NCBI GenBank assembly: GCA_035690485.1
Contig: DASSKL010000094.1
Location: 1-64,000, forward strand
Source: Mycobacteriales bacterium
GTDB taxonomy: Bacteria; Actinomycetota; Actinomycetes; JAFAQI01; DASSKL01
Direction of reading: 5' to 3'
DNA length: 64,000 nt
In this document: in pieces, positions 22,396 through 33,219 of the stretch
Layout of the letters: each line of letters starts with the position of its first letter
How positions within the stretch are numbered: the first letter of the stretch is position 1
Program-made: the position numbers and the translations under genes
The notes under the pieces: model-generated
The model's input: the letters and a program-made list of their open reading frames with translations, nothing else
Databases searched by the model: none
Told to the model about the DNA's origin: nothing

Positions 22396-23793
22396 GTGAC
22401 CGCGACGACCGCCGCCGACCTCGAGGCCGGCGGCAGGGTCCGCGGTTCGATCCTCGACGCCGGACATCGGCTCGCCACCCTCGGCGCGGTGCTCGTCATC
22501 ACCGTCGTCGCCGTCGACGCGATGGCCGTGGCCACGATCATGCCGACGACCGTGCGTGACCTGCACGGGCTGCGCTACTACGCCTGGGCGTTCACGGCGT
22601 TCTTCATCGCCGACGTGATCGGCATCGTCGACGCGGGCGCTCGCTGCGACCGCCACGGCCCCGGACGATCGCTCCTCGGCGGCATGGGGCTGTTCGCCGG
22701 CGGGCTCGTCATGGCCGGTGCCGCGCCGGTGATGGCGGTCTTCGTCGCCGGCCGCGCGGTGCAGGGTCTCGGCGCAGGGATGATCGTCGTGGCGCTCTAC
22801 GTGGTCATGGCGCGGGCCTACGACGAATCCTTGCGCCCCAAGGCGTTCGCGGCCATCTCCGCCGCATGGGTGGTGCCCGCGCTGGTCGGCCCGGCGGCGG
22901 CCGGCGCCGTCGCGTCGGGGCCCGGCTGGCGCTGGGTTTTCGTGGGCATGCTGCCGCTGGTGCTCGTCGGGCTGGCGCTGCTCGGGCCGGTGCTGCGCGG
23001 CCTGCCTTCGGCCGCCGGCGGCGCCGGGCTGCGGCGCGGAGGGCTCGTCGTCGCCGTGCTGGTGGCCAGCGGGCTGGCCGCGGTGCAGTACGCCGGCCAG
23101 CAGCCGGGATGGTGGTCGATCCCCCTGGTGGTTCTCGGCCTGGCGCTCATGCTGCCGGCACTGCGCAGGTTTCTCCCCGACGGCACGCTGCGTCTGCGCC
23201 GCGGCCTGCCCGCCACGGTGGCGTTGCGCGGCATCCTCGCCGGCGGCTTCTTCGGCGCCGAGGCCTACCTGCCGCTCGCCCTCACTCGCGTGCACGGCGC
23301 CTCGCCGGCGACCGCCGGTCTCCCGCTGACCGTCGGCGCGCTCGGCTGGGCCGCGGGCTCGTGGGTGCAGGGCCGGGCCAGCGAGGCGGTCCGGCGACGG
23401 CTGCTGCCGCTCGGGTTCGCGGTCGTCGCCACCGGCATCGGGCCGCTCGCGCTGGTGGCCTCGTCGTCGCACGTCACGATGTGGCTGGCGCTCCCCCTGT
23501 GGTGCGTCGCCGGTCTCGGCATGGGCCTGGCCATGCCGTCGATCTCGGTGCTGACGCTGTCCATGTCGCCGGAGCGCGAGCAGGGCGCCAACTCCGCCGC
23601 GCTGCAGATCTGCGACGTGACCTGCAGCGTGGTCACGATCGGCGCCGGCGGCGGGCTGGTCGCCTGGGCACAGAGCGGCGCCATCGGGCTCGGCGCGGCC
23701 ATCGCTGCGATCGACCTGGCGATGGCCGGCATCGCGGTGCTCGGCGTGCTCGCCAGCCGACGTGCCGGTCACGCCACCGGAGTCGCCGACTAG
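22396..23793 (+). CDS. Major facilitator superfamily transporter
   Basis: A 465-residue membrane protein with about 14 helices, suggesting a DHA2-like drug:H+ antiporter size class. The first helices read LGAVLVITVVAVDAMAVATI then MPTTVRDLHGL. The loop 2-3 motif is modified (DAGARCDRHGPGRSLLGGMGLF). VAGRAVQGLGAGMIVVALY is motif-B like, with a conserved Arg, and AISAAWVVPALVGPAAAGAV is the antiporter motif C. The start is GTG at 22396. The substrate is unknown. It ends 13 bases before serB. Confidence 0.85.
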   Translation: MTATTAADLEAGGRVRGSILDAGHRLATLGAVLVITVVAVDAMAVATIMPTTVRDLHGLRYYAWAFTAFFIADVIGIVDAGARCDRHGPGRSLLGGMGLFAGGLVMAGAAPVMAVFVAGRAVQGLGAGMIVVALYVVMARAYDESLRPKAFAAISAAWVVPALVGPAAAGAVASGPGWRWVFVGMLPLVLVGLALLGPVLRGLPSAAGGAGLRRGGLVVAVLVASGLAAVQYAGQQPGWWSIPLVVLGLALMLPALRRFLPDGTLRLRRGLPATVALRGILAGGFFGAEAYLPLALTRVHGASPATAGLPLTVGALGWAAGSWVQGRASEAVRRRLLPLGFAVVATGIGPLALVASSSHVTMWLALPLWCVAGLGMGLAMPSISVLTLSMSPEREQGANSAALQICDVTCSVVTIGAGGGLVAWAQSGAIGLGAAIAAIDLAMAGIAVLGVLASRRAGHATGVAD

Positions 23794-23806
23794 CGTCTGG
23801 GGAGCC

Positions 23807-24991
23807 ATGCCCGACGACGTCGACGCCCTCTACCTGACCGTCACCGGCGCCGACCACCCCGGCGTCACGAGCGGGCTGTTCACGGTCCTGCACGAGCTGG
23901 GCGCCACCGTGCTCGAGGTCGAGCAGGTCGTCGTGCGCGACCGGCTGCTCCTCGGCGTGCTCGTCGCCGCCGACCGCACCACCGACGCGCTGCAGCACGC
24001 GCTGGGACCCTGCGCGACGACCCTCGACGTGCAGATCGACGTACGCCGGATCGCCGCGGCACCCGACCCCGCCCGGGTCGAACGCCACCACGTGACCGTG
24101 CTGGCCGAGCAGCTGTCCGCCGGCTCGATCGCGGCCGTCGCCGGCACCCTGGCGCAGCACGGCGCCAACATCGAACGGATCGAGCGGATCGCGAGCTACC
24201 CGGTCACGAGCTACGAGCTGATGGTGGCCGGCGGGGATCCGCAGACCCTGCGCGCGGCCCTGTCCCTGGTCGCAGCCGCCGAGCAGGTCGACGTCGCCGT
24301 GCAGCCCGCGGGCCTGCACCGGCGGGCGAAACGGTTGGTGGTGCTCGACGTCGACTCGACCCTCGTGCAGGGCGAGGTGATCGAGATGCTCGCGGAGCGG
24401 GCGGGCTACGGCGCGCAGGTTGCCGAGGTGACCGCGGCCGCGATGCGCGGGGAGATCGACTTCGCGGAGTCGCTGCGGCGCCGGGTGTCGCTACTCGCCG
24501 GCCTCGATGCCTCGGTGCTCGACGACGTGCGCGACTCCCTGCGCCTGACCCCGGGCGCCCGCACACTGGTGCGCACGCTGAAGCGGCTGGGCTGCGTCGT
24601 CGGCGTCGTCAGCGGCGGGTTCACGCAGGTCATCGACGGGCTCGTGCAGACGATGGCTCTCGACTTCGCCGCGGCGAACACGCTCGAGATCGCCGACGGG
24701 GCGCTGACCGGTCGGGTGGTCGGCCCGGTGGTCGACCGGGCGAGCAAGGCGCGGGCGCTGGAGGAGTTCGCCGCGGCGGCCGGCGTACCGCTGGCCCAGA
24801 CCGTCGCCGTCGGTGACGGCGCGAACGACCTCGACATGCTGGCGGCGGCGGGGCTCGGGATCGCGTTCAACGCCAAGCCGGTCGTGCGCGAGGCAGCAGA
24901 CACCGCGGTCAACGTGCCCTACCTCGACGCGATCCTGTTCCTGCTCGGCATCACCCGCGAGGAGGTCGAGGCCGCCGATGCCGCCGACTAG
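23807..24991 (+). CDS. serB: Phosphoserine phosphatase SerB with ACT domains
   Basis: SerB performs the last step of serine synthesis, dephosphorylating phosphoserine. The 394-residue form has two N-terminal ACT-type regulatory domains (LYLTVTGADHPGVTSGLFTV and HHVTVLAEQLSAGSIAAVAG). The HAD phosphatase domain follows from about residue 180: motif I VVLDVDSTLVQGEVIE, motif II VGVVSGGFTQ, motif III Lys in VDRASKARALEE and motif IV AVGDGANDLDML. A GGGGAG site precedes the ATG. The ACT domains imply feedback control by an amino acid, usually serine. The end overlaps the convergent sufT-like gene by four bases. Confidence 0.95.
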   Translation: MPDDVDALYLTVTGADHPGVTSGLFTVLHELGATVLEVEQVVVRDRLLLGVLVAADRTTDALQHALGPCATTLDVQIDVRRIAAAPDPARVERHHVTVLAEQLSAGSIAAVAGTLAQHGANIERIERIASYPVTSYELMVAGGDPQTLRAALSLVAAAEQVDVAVQPAGLHRRAKRLVVLDVDSTLVQGEVIEMLAERAGYGAQVAEVTAAAMRGEIDFAESLRRRVSLLAGLDASVLDDVRDSLRLTPGARTLVRTLKRLGCVVGVVSGGFTQVIDGLVQTMALDFAAANTLEIADGALTGRVVGPVVDRASKARALEEFAAAAGVPLAQTVAVGDGANDLDMLAAAGLGIAFNAKPVVREAADTAVNVPYLDAILFLLGITREEVEAADAAD

Positions 24992-25314
24992 ACGTTGAAG
25001 CCCAGAGCGCGGAGCTGCTCGCGGCCGTCGTCGGTGATCTTGTCCGGCCCCCACGGCGGCATCCAGACCCAGTTGATGACGACCTCGCTGGCCAGGTGGC
25101 CGAGCGCGCCGTTGGTCTGGTCCTCGATGACGTCGGTCAGCGGGCAGGCCGCCGACGTCAGCGTCATGTCGAGGGTCACCGCGTTGCCGTCGGCGATGTC
25201 GACGCCGTAGACCAGGCCGAGGTCGACGACGTTGATGCCGAGCTCGGGGTCGACGACGTCGCGCATCGCCTCGGTGACGTCCTCGACGGTCAACGTTTCT
25301 GCCATCTCGGTCAT
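24988..25314 (-). CDS. sufT: SufT-like metal-sulfur cluster assembly factor (MIP18/DUF59)
   Basis: A 108-residue MIP18-family protein, the last gene of the suf operon. It shows TVEDVTEAMRDVVDPELGINVVDLGLVYGVDI, the catalytic-Cys region TLTSAACPLTDVIEDQ, and WVWMPPWGPDKITDDGREQLRALGF at the end. In other bacteria SufT helps maturation of Fe-S proteins when iron is short or demand is high. Its ATG overlaps the sufU stop (ATGA), giving coupled translation; another in-frame ATG lies three codons later. Confidence 0.92.
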   Translation of the reverse strand: MTEMAETLTVEDVTEAMRDVVDPELGINVVDLGLVYGVDIADGNAVTLDMTLTSAACPLTDVIEDQTNGALGHLASEVVINWVWMPPWGPDKITDDGREQLRALGFNV

Positions 25315-25760
25315 GCCGAACGCTCCTCGTTCAGGGCCTGTGCGGTCGCGTCCTTCCAGGCCATCCAGGCCAGCAGGGCGCACTTGACGCGGGCGGGGTA
25401 CTTCGAGACACCGGTGAACGCGACCGCGTCCTCGAGCACGTCCTCGTCGGGCTCGCCGGCTCCCTTGGACTGCATCAGCGAGACGAACTCGTCCATGACG
25501 GCCATCGCCTCGTCGACGGTCTTGCCGAGGACGAGATCGGTCATCACCGAGGTGGAGGCCTGGCTGATCGAGCAGCCTTCGCCGTCGTAGGACACGTCGT
25601 CGACGCGGTCGCCGGACAGCCGCACCCGCAGGGTCACCTCGTCGCCGCAGGTCGGGTTGACGTGGTGCACCTCGGCGTCGTACGGCTCCCGCAGCCCCTT
25701 GTGGTGCGGGTTGCGGTAGTGATCCAGGATGATCTCCTGGTACATCGAGTCGACGCTCAT
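25311..25760 (-). CDS. sufU: SufU, zinc-dependent sulfurtransferase for SufS
   Basis: A 149-residue SufU that accepts persulfide sulfur from SufS and passes it to the SufBCD scaffold. Its three Cys are NPTCGDEV, GEGCSISQAS and ARVKCALLAW, with Asp in the CGD zinc site. The opening MYQEIILDHYRNPHHKG is characteristic, and the SufU-type insertion between the second and third Cys is present. It overlaps sufS by ATGA upstream and sufT by ATGA downstream. Confidence 0.95.
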   Translation of the reverse strand: MSVDSMYQEIILDHYRNPHHKGLREPYDAEVHHVNPTCGDEVTLRVRLSGDRVDDVSYDGEGCSISQASTSVMTDLVLGKTVDEAMAVMDEFVSLMQSKGAGEPDEDVLEDAVAFTGVSKYPARVKCALLAWMAWKDATAQALNEERSA

Positions 25761-27010
25761 GCCACCCCTCGCGCGAAGAACTTCTTCACCTGGTGCAACC
25801 CGGCGACCAGGGCGTCGATTTCCTGCGTCGTCGTGTAGAGGTGCACGGAGGCGCGAGTCGTCGCGGGCACGCCGTAGCGCACGCAGGTGGGCCGCGCGCA
25901 GTGGTGGCCGACGCGGACGGCGATGCCGTGCTCGTCGAGCACCTGTCCGACATCGTGCGGGTGCAGGTCACCCAGCACGAACGACACGATGCCGCCGCGG
26001 TCGACGGGCTCGGTCGGCCCGATGACGCGCAGGCCGTCGACCGCCTGCAACGCGTCGAGCATGTACGCCGTGAGCGCGTGCTCGTGCGCGGCGATCGCGT
26101 CCATGCCGATGTCGTCGAGGTATCGGATCGCCGCCCCCAGCCCGACGGCCTGGGCGATCGGCGGGGTGCCGGCCTCGAACTTGTGCGGCGGCTCCGCGTA
26201 GGTCGAGCCGGTCATCGCGACTTCCTCGATCATCTCCCCGCCGCCGAGGAACGGCGGCAGCTCCTCGAGCAAGGACAGCCTGGCCCAGAGCACCCCGACC
26301 CCGGTCGGGCCGAGCATCTTGTGGCCGGTGCAGCCGAGGAAGTCGACCCCGAGCGCCTGCACGTCGACGGCCAGGTGGGGTGCCGACTGCGCCGCGTCGA
26401 GGAACACCAGGGCACCCACCTGGCGGGCCCGGCGCACGATGACGTCGACCGGGTTGATCGTGCCGAGGATGTTGCTCATGTGCACGAACGACACGATCTT
26501 GGTGCGCTCGGTGAGCAGCGTGTCGAGATCGGTGAGGTCGAGCCGGCCGTCGTCGGTCAGCGGGAACCACTTCAGCGTCGCGCCGGTGCGCTGGCAGAGG
26601 AGCTGCCAGGGGACGATGTTGGAGTGGTGCTCCATCTCGGTGACCAGCACCTCGTCGCCGGGGCCGACGCGACCGGCGTCGCCGAGCACGCGCGCGACGA
26701 GGTTGATGCCCTCGGTGATGTTCTTGGTGAAGACGATCTCGCGCTCGTCGGCCGCGTGCAGGAAACCCGCGACGCTGCGGCGCGCGTCCTCATAGGCCTC
26801 GGTCGCCTCCGCGCCGAGCGTGTGGATCGCCCGCGCGACGTTGGCGTTGTGCTGCTCGTAGAACTCCCGCACGGTGTCGATGACGACCTGCGGCTTCTGC
26901 GAGGTGTTGGAGCTGTCGAGGTAGACCAGCGGGCGACCGTTCGGTAGCACCCTCGACAGGATCGGGAAGTCCTTGCGAATGCGCTCGACGTCGTAGGCCG
27001 TAGCGCTCAT
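25757..27010 (-). CDS. sufS: Cysteine desulfurase SufS
   Basis: A 417-residue PLP enzyme that takes sulfur from cysteine for Fe-S cluster building. The PLP Lys is in GCTGHKMLGPTGVGVLW, the cofactor-stacking His in VTEMEHHSNIVPWQ, and the persulfide-carrying Cys in VRVGHHCARPTCVRYG. The Asp of the PLP pocket is in LVFLDAAQSAPH. Group II (SufS) character fits the suf context. The start ATG at 27010 overlaps the sufC stop. Confidence 0.95.
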   Translation of the reverse strand: MSATAYDVERIRKDFPILSRVLPNGRPLVYLDSSNTSQKPQVVIDTVREFYEQHNANVARAIHTLGAEATEAYEDARRSVAGFLHAADEREIVFTKNITEGINLVARVLGDAGRVGPGDEVLVTEMEHHSNIVPWQLLCQRTGATLKWFPLTDDGRLDLTDLDTLLTERTKIVSFVHMSNILGTINPVDVIVRRARQVGALVFLDAAQSAPHLAVDVQALGVDFLGCTGHKMLGPTGVGVLWARLSLLEELPPFLGGGEMIEEVAMTGSTYAEPPHKFEAGTPPIAQAVGLGAAIRYLDDIGMDAIAAHEHALTAYMLDALQAVDGLRVIGPTEPVDRGGIVSFVLGDLHPHDVGQVLDEHGIAVRVGHHCARPTCVRYGVPATTRASVHLYTTTQEIDALVAGLHQVKKFFARGVA

Positions 27011-27828
27011 CGACCCGGTCCCCCGGCGCCGGGCAGGACGCCGGCCTCCACGCCGGGCTGCTCGGCGCCGTTGATCGCCGCCGGACCGGCGCCCTTGACC
27101 CAATGGTCATAGCCCTCGGCCTCGAGCCGGTTGGCAAGCTCCGGGCCGCCCTCCTCGACGAACCGGCCGCTGACGAACACGTGCACGTAGTCGGGCCGGA
27201 TGTAGCGCAGGATGCGGGTGTAGTGGGTGATCAGCAGGGTGCCGGTCTGCCCGGCCTCGCGCACCCGGTTGACGCCCTCGGAGACGACCTTCAGTGCGTC
27301 GATGTCGAGACCGGAGTCGGTCTCGTCGAGGATGGCGATCTTCGGCTTGAGCAGCTCGAGCTGCAGCACCTCGTGGCGCTTCTTCTCACCACCGGAGAAG
27401 CCCTCGTTGACGTTGCGGTTCTTGAAGGCCTTGTCCATCTGCAGCTGCGCCATCGCCTCGTCGACCTCCTTGACGAAGGTCCGCAGCTTCGGCGCCTCGC
27501 CCCGGATCGCCGTGACCGACGTGCGCAAGAAGTTGGAGACCGTGACGCCGGGCACCTCGACGGGGTACTGCATCGCGAGGAACAGGCCGGCCCGCGCTCG
27601 CTCGTCGACGGTCATGGCGAGGACGTCCTCGCCGTCGAGCAGGATCTCGCCGCTGGTCACGGTGTACTTGGGGTGACCGGCGATGGAGTAGGCGAGCGTC
27701 GACTTGCCGGAGCCGTTGGGCCCCATGATCGCGTGCGTCTCCCCCTGCTTCACGGTCAGGTCGACGCCACGGAGGATCTCCTTGTCGTCGACGGAGACGT
27801 GCAGGTCGCGGATCTCGAGCGTGGCCAT
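27007..27828 (-). CDS. sufC: SufC ATPase of the Fe-S scaffold
   Basis: A 273-residue ABC-type ATPase that powers the SufBCD scaffold complex in the cytoplasm. It has Walker A MGPNGSGKSTLAYS, signature NEGFSGGEKKRHEVLQ, Walker B KIAILDETDSGLDIDALK and the switch His in LLITHYTRILRYI. The C-terminal extension (AAINGAEQPGVEAGVLPGAG) is longer than in most SufC proteins and looks disordered. It follows the Rieske gene by 19 bases and overlaps sufS. Confidence 0.95.
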   Translation of the reverse strand: MATLEIRDLHVSVDDKEILRGVDLTVKQGETHAIMGPNGSGKSTLAYSIAGHPKYTVTSGEILLDGEDVLAMTVDERARAGLFLAMQYPVEVPGVTVSNFLRTSVTAIRGEAPKLRTFVKEVDEAMAQLQMDKAFKNRNVNEGFSGGEKKRHEVLQLELLKPKIAILDETDSGLDIDALKVVSEGVNRVREAGQTGTLLITHYTRILRYIRPDYVHVFVSGRFVEEGGPELANRLEAEGYDHWVKGAGPAAINGAEQPGVEAGVLPGAGGPGR

Positions 27829-27847
27829 GGGTGTCAGGACTCCAGCT

Positions 27848-28168
27848 TCACAGCGGTTCGTGGACGGCGACGAGGACGTCGTCGCCGTCCACCTTGACGG
27901 GGTAGACGGGCACGGGCCGGGTGGCGGGCAGACCCGTGGGCTTGCCGGTGCGCAGGTCGAATCGGGAGCCGTGCAGCCAGCACTCGACCGTGCAGTCGTC
28001 GACGTCGCCCTCGGAGAGCGGCACGTCCTGGTGGGAGCAGACGTCGTAGATGGCGAAGAACTCACCGCAGCTCTTGGCGATGCAGACCGGCACGCCGTCG
28101 ATGTCGACGTGCAGCGCGGCCTCGTCACCCAGGTCGCCGAGGCCGCAGGCACGGGCGTAGCCGCTCAT
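27848..28168 (-). CDS. Rieske-type [2Fe-2S] ferredoxin in the suf operon
   Basis: A 106-residue Rieske ferredoxin of the non-heme dioxygenase (NirD/ferredoxin component) type. The cluster ligands are C-x-H (YDVCSHQDVPLSEG) and C-x-x-H (VECWLHGSRFDLRTG). It lies between sufD and sufC, an order common in actinobacterial suf operons, where it may supply electrons for cluster assembly or act as a client. Its start overlaps the sufD stop. Confidence 0.93.
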   Translation of the reverse strand: MSGYARACGLGDLGDEAALHVDIDGVPVCIAKSCGEFFAIYDVCSHQDVPLSEGDVDDCTVECWLHGSRFDLRTGKPTGLPATRPVPVYPVKVDGDDVLVAVHEPL

Positions 28169-29321
28169 CAGCCCAGCACCCGGCCCAGCTCCTCGTCGAC
28201 GGCGGCGTCGAGCCGCTCGCGGAACGCCGGGACGTCGATCTGCGCGATGATCTCGGCGAAGAAGCCGCGGACGACCAGGCGACGCGCCTCGTCGGCGGGG
28301 ATGCCGCGGGCCTGCAGGTAGAACAGCTGCTCGTCGTCGAAGCGACCGGTGGCGCTGGCGTGCCCGGCCTGGACGACCTCGCCGGTCTCGATCTCCAGGT
28401 TGGGGACGGAGTCGGCGCGGCCGCCGTCGGTCAGCAGCAGGTTGCGGTTGAGCTCGTAGGAGTCGGTGCCGTCGGCCTCGGCCCGGATGAGCACGTCGCC
28501 GATCCAGACGGTGTGCGCCTCGTCGCCCTGCAGCGCGCCCTTGTAGGTGACCCGGGAGCGGCAGTGCGCCACCGCGTGGTCGACGAACAGCCGGTGCTCC
28601 AGGTGCTGCTGCGCGTCGGCGAAGTAGAGGCCGAGCAGCTCCGCGTCGCCGCCGGGTCCGGCGTACTTCACGGTCTGCGTCAGCCGCACCAGGTCGCCGC
28701 CGAGGGTGACCGTGACCTGCCGCAACCGGGCGTCGCGGCCGAGGCAGACGACCTGGGCACCGGCGTGCACCGCGTCGCTCTCCCAGTCCTGCAGGGAGAT
28801 CAGCGTCAGCGTCGCGCCGTCGGCGACGTCGATCTCGAGGTTGCCGGCGTAGATCGCACTGCCCTGGTGGTCGAGCACGACGGTGGCGCCGGCGCTGCGC
28901 CCGACGTCGATGCGCAGGTGCCCGAAGGCGGTGCCGCCCTCGCCGCGCAGGGTGACGACGGTGGGCTCGGGGTCTGCCGAGCCCGCCGGCACGGTGATGA
29001 CGGTCGCGGTCTCGAAGGCCGCGTATGCCACTGCGGCGACCCGGTCGGCGGGGACCAGCACCGTGCCCAGCCGCGGGTCGTCGCGGCCGACGGTGTCGAC
29101 CTGGGTGCCGGGGGCGGCGGCCACCTCGACGACGACCTTGCCGTCGGCGTGCAGCGTCGCGGGATCGGTCGCGTGCAGGCCGCGCAGCCGGTCGAGCGGC
29201 GTGAAGCGCCACTCCTCCTCGCGACCCGTGGGGACCGGGAAGTCGGCCGGGTCGTGCGAACGGATGCGTTCCTGGCGGGCGTCGACCGGCTGCGCCGCAG
29301 TGATCTGTGCCGATGGGGCCA

Positions 29322-29322
<1 letters not shown>
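28168..29322 (-). CDS. sufD: SufD scaffold protein
   Basis: A 384-residue SufD with an N-terminal helical part (REEEWRFTPLDRLRGL) and a right-handed beta-helix core, then the conserved end GHASATGRFDDEQLFYLQARGIPADEARRLVVRGFFAEII. It forms the SufBC2D scaffold with SufB and SufC. The ATG shares a base with the sufB stop (TGATG). The conserved His of the SufB-SufD interface lies in the GHASATG segment. Confidence 0.95.
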
Positions 29323-30727
<1,405 letters not shown>

Positions 30728-30731
<4 letters not shown>

Positions 30732-31429
30732 GCGGAGGTCCTCCCTGCCGTCGGACGTGCGGGGGTCAACGGGACGTGCGTGGTGCAAATGCCGTCGCCG
30801 TGAGCGATCGTTGCCAAACGCTGAACGTGTACGCCGAGAAGCCGGCCGAACGCCGCGGTCTCGGCCTCGCACAACTGCGGAAACTCCTCGGCGACGTGCT
30901 GCACCGGGCAGTGGTGCTGGCAGATCTGGACGCCGGTGCCGGCGTCGTCGGTGCGCGCGGCGTAGCCGTCAGCGGCCAGCGCCTCGGCGAGCGCAGCCGG
31001 CCGGTCCTCGGCGGCCACGCCGGCGAGCCGATCGCCGTAACGCACCTCGAGCTCGGCGACGCGGGCCTGGGCGAACCGGGAGACGGCCTCCTCGCCACCG
31101 GAGTCGGCGAGGAACCGGAGAGCGGCCGAGGCGATGTCGTCGTAGGCGTTCGGCATCGCCGCGTGCCCCGCGTCGGACAGCGCGAACACGCGAGCGGGCC
31201 GGCCGCGGCGACGGCCCTTGCGCTCGGCCGGGCGCGCCTCGCGCCCGACGATCGTGCCTGCGGCGAGCATGGCGTCGAGATGCCGGCGCACCGCGGCGAC
31301 GGTCAGACCCAGCGCGTCGCTCAGCGCGGCGGCGGTCTGCGGGCCGCGCTCGAAGATGAGCCGGGCCACCCGGTCGCGGGTGCGCTGATCGGCGGCGGTG
31401 TCCGCAACCGGCGTCTCCACGAATTTCAC
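30728..31429 (-). CDS. sufR: SufR, Fe-S-sensing repressor of the suf operon
   Basis: A 233-residue regulator with an N-terminal winged HTH ([41 protein letters not shown], then [13 protein letters not shown]). The C-terminal cluster-binding part has [22 protein letters not shown], giving C-x3-C and a third Cys 13 residues on. SufR holds a [4Fe-4S] cluster and represses suf until the cluster is lost under iron or oxidative stress. The start is GTG ([11 protein letters not shown]). It heads the operon, and a palindrome lies over its start codon. Confidence 0.93.
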
Positions 31430-31440
31430 AACGCTATTGT
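31428..31440. promoter_or_regulatory. Candidate SufR operator
   Basis: The palindrome ACAA-CGCTA-TTGT spans the sufR start codon region and the bases just upstream. Known SufR sites are short inverted repeats of the CAAC-N-GTTG kind near the suf promoter, so this fits autoregulation. It also lies 47 bases upstream of the divergent ABC gene's -10 box. Confidence 0.45.
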
Positions 31441-31499
31441 CGCGTAATTGGTCCGGCGGACGCAAACCGGCCCCCCGGCGCCGTCCTAGACTCGGCGCC

Positions 31500-32429
31500 G
31501 TGGCCGTAGCCGAGGGAGCCGCCGTCGAGATCAACGGCCTCATCAAACGCTACGGCGACACGGTGGCGGCCGACGGGCTCACCTTCACCGCCGCGCACGG
31601 CGCGGTGACCGCGCTGCTCGGGCCCAACGGCGCCGGCAAGACGACCACGATCGAGACGTGCGAGGGCTTCCGCCGCGCCGACGGGGGCACGGTGCGCGTC
31701 CTCGGCCTCGACCCGCACCGCGACGCGCGCGCGCTCAAACCGCGCGTCGGCGTGATGCTGCAGTCCGGCGGCATCTACCCCGGAGCGCGGGCGACCGAGA
31801 TGCTCGAGCTGGTCGCGTCGTTCGCCCGCGACCCCATCCCGATCGGGCTGCTCGTCGACCGACTGGGGCTGCAGAGCTGCGGCGCGACGCCGTACCGCCG
31901 GCTGTCAGGCGGGCAGCAGCAACGGCTGTCGCTGGCCCTCGCCGTGGTCGGCCGCCCGGAGCTGGTCTTTCTCGACGAGCCCACCGCCGGGCTCGACCCG
32001 CAGGCCCGGCACGCGACCTGGGAGCTGGTCGAGGAGCTGCGCGCCGACGGCGTCGCGGTCGTGCTCAGCACCCACTACATGGAGGAAGCCGAACGCCTCG
32101 CCGACCACGTCGTCATCGTCGATGCCGGCCGGGTCGTCGCATCCGGCACGCCGGGCCAGCTGACCGCCGGACCGGCCGAGCAGCAGCTGCGGTTCCGGGC
32201 ACCGGCCGGCCTCGACCTCGACCCGCTGGTCGCCGCGCTGCCGCTCGGGTCGACGGCGAAGGAGTCACCGTCGGGCCACTACCTGCTCGAGGGGTCCATC
32301 GACCCGCAGTTCCTCGCCACGGTGACCGCATGGTGCGCCGGCCATGGAGTCATGCCCGACGACCTGAAGATCGGTTCCCGTTCGCTGGAGGACGTCTTCC
32401 TCGAGCTCACCGGCAAGGCGCTGCGGTGA
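31500..32429 (+). CDS. ABC transporter ATP-binding protein (ABC-2 type exporter)
   Basis: A 309-residue ATPase of the drug/antibiotic-export (DrrA/CcmA-like) type. It has Walker A LLGPNGAGKTTTIETCEG, signature RRLSGGQQQRLSLALAVVG, Walker B LVFLDEPTAGLDPQ and switch His in VVLSTHYMEEAERLADH. The C-terminal extension (GVMPDDLKIGSRSLEDVFLELTGKAL) is typical of this class. A TAGACT box seven bases before the GTG (31487-31492) suggests a leaderless message. The permease gene follows. The pair often lies beside suf in actinomycetes. Confidence 0.92.
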   Translation: MAVAEGAAVEINGLIKRYGDTVAADGLTFTAAHGAVTALLGPNGAGKTTTIETCEGFRRADGGTVRVLGLDPHRDARALKPRVGVMLQSGGIYPGARATEMLELVASFARDPIPIGLLVDRLGLQSCGATPYRRLSGGQQQRLSLALAVVGRPELVFLDEPTAGLDPQARHATWELVEELRADGVAVVLSTHYMEEAERLADHVVIVDAGRVVASGTPGQLTAGPAEQQLRFRAPAGLDLDPLVAALPLGSTAKESPSGHYLLEGSIDPQFLATVTAWCAGHGVMPDDLKIGSRSLEDVFLELTGKALR

Positions 32430-32454
32430 GCGGCCTCGGAAGCGGGCTCGGCCG

Positions 32455-33219
32455 ATGACTGCAGGGACATTCGCACCCCGGCCCGGAGCAGCGCCGCTCC
32501 CCCGCATCGTGGCCGCGCAGACCGCGATGGAGCTGCGGCTGCTGCTGCGCAACGGCGAGCAGCTGCTGCTCACGGTCATCATTCCGACGCTGCTGCTGGC
32601 GCTGTTCGCGGCCGTGCCCGTGGTGGAGATGCCGAAGCCGCGGGTCGACTACCTCGTCCCCGGCGTGCTCGCGCTCGCAGTGCTGTCGACGGCGTTCACC
32701 GGTCAGGCGATCGCGACCGGCTTCGAGCGGCGCTACGGGGTGCTCAAGCGGCTCGGCGCGACCCCACTGCCGCGGTGGGGCCTGCTCGCCGCGAAGACCC
32801 TCGCGGTGCTCGCGGTCGAGGCGCTGCAGGTGGCCTTGCTCATCGGCGTCGGCTTCGCGCTCGGCTGGTCGCCGCACGGGTCCGGCGCGCCGGTCGCGGG
32901 TCTGCTGGTCCTGGGTACCGCGGCGTTCAGCGGGCTCGGGCTGCTGATGGCCGGCACCCTGCGGGCCGAGGCGACGCTGGCCGCCGCAAACCTCGTCTAC
33001 ATCGTGCTGCTGGCGCTCGGCGGCGTGGTGTTCCCGGTCGACCGGTTCCCGGCCGGCCTGCGCCACGCGGTCGAGTGGCTGCCGGTCACCGCGCTGTCCG
33101 ACGGCCTGCGCGCCGTGCTGCGGCACGGGGCGTCCGTGCCGGCGCACGACTGGTGGACGCTCGCCGGGTGGGCGGTCGCCGCCCTGGTGGCGGCCGCACT
33201 GACCTTCCGCTGGGAGTAG
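32455..33219 (+). CDS. ABC-2 type permease
   Basis: A 254-residue membrane protein with six helices, the partner of the preceding ATPase. It shows AMELRLLLRNGEQLLLTVII then PTLLLALFAAVP at the first helix, and FTGQAIATGFERRYGVLKRLGATPLPRWGLLAAKTLA, a segment typical of ABC-2 permeases. The conserved ending is PAGLRHAVEWLPVTALSDGLRAVLRHG. It probably exports a lipid or drug-like molecule. It begins 25 bases after the ATPase gene. There is no clear ribosome site. Confidence 0.9.
   Translation: MTAGTFAPRPGAAPLPRIVAAQTAMELRLLLRNGEQLLLTVIIPTLLLALFAAVPVVEMPKPRVDYLVPGVLALAVLSTAFTGQAIATGFERRYGVLKRLGATPLPRWGLLAAKTLAVLAVEALQVALLIGVGFALGWSPHGSGAPVAGLLVLGTAAFSGLGLLMAGTLRAEATLAAANLVYIVLLALGGVVFPVDRFPAGLRHAVEWLPVTALSDGLRAVLRHGASVPAHDWWTLAGWAVAALVAAALTFRWE

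Noticed and set aside
22389-22396. TAGGCC before the MFS gene as a leaderless -10
   Set aside because: Only one base separates it from the GTG, too close for a transcription start at or before the codon.
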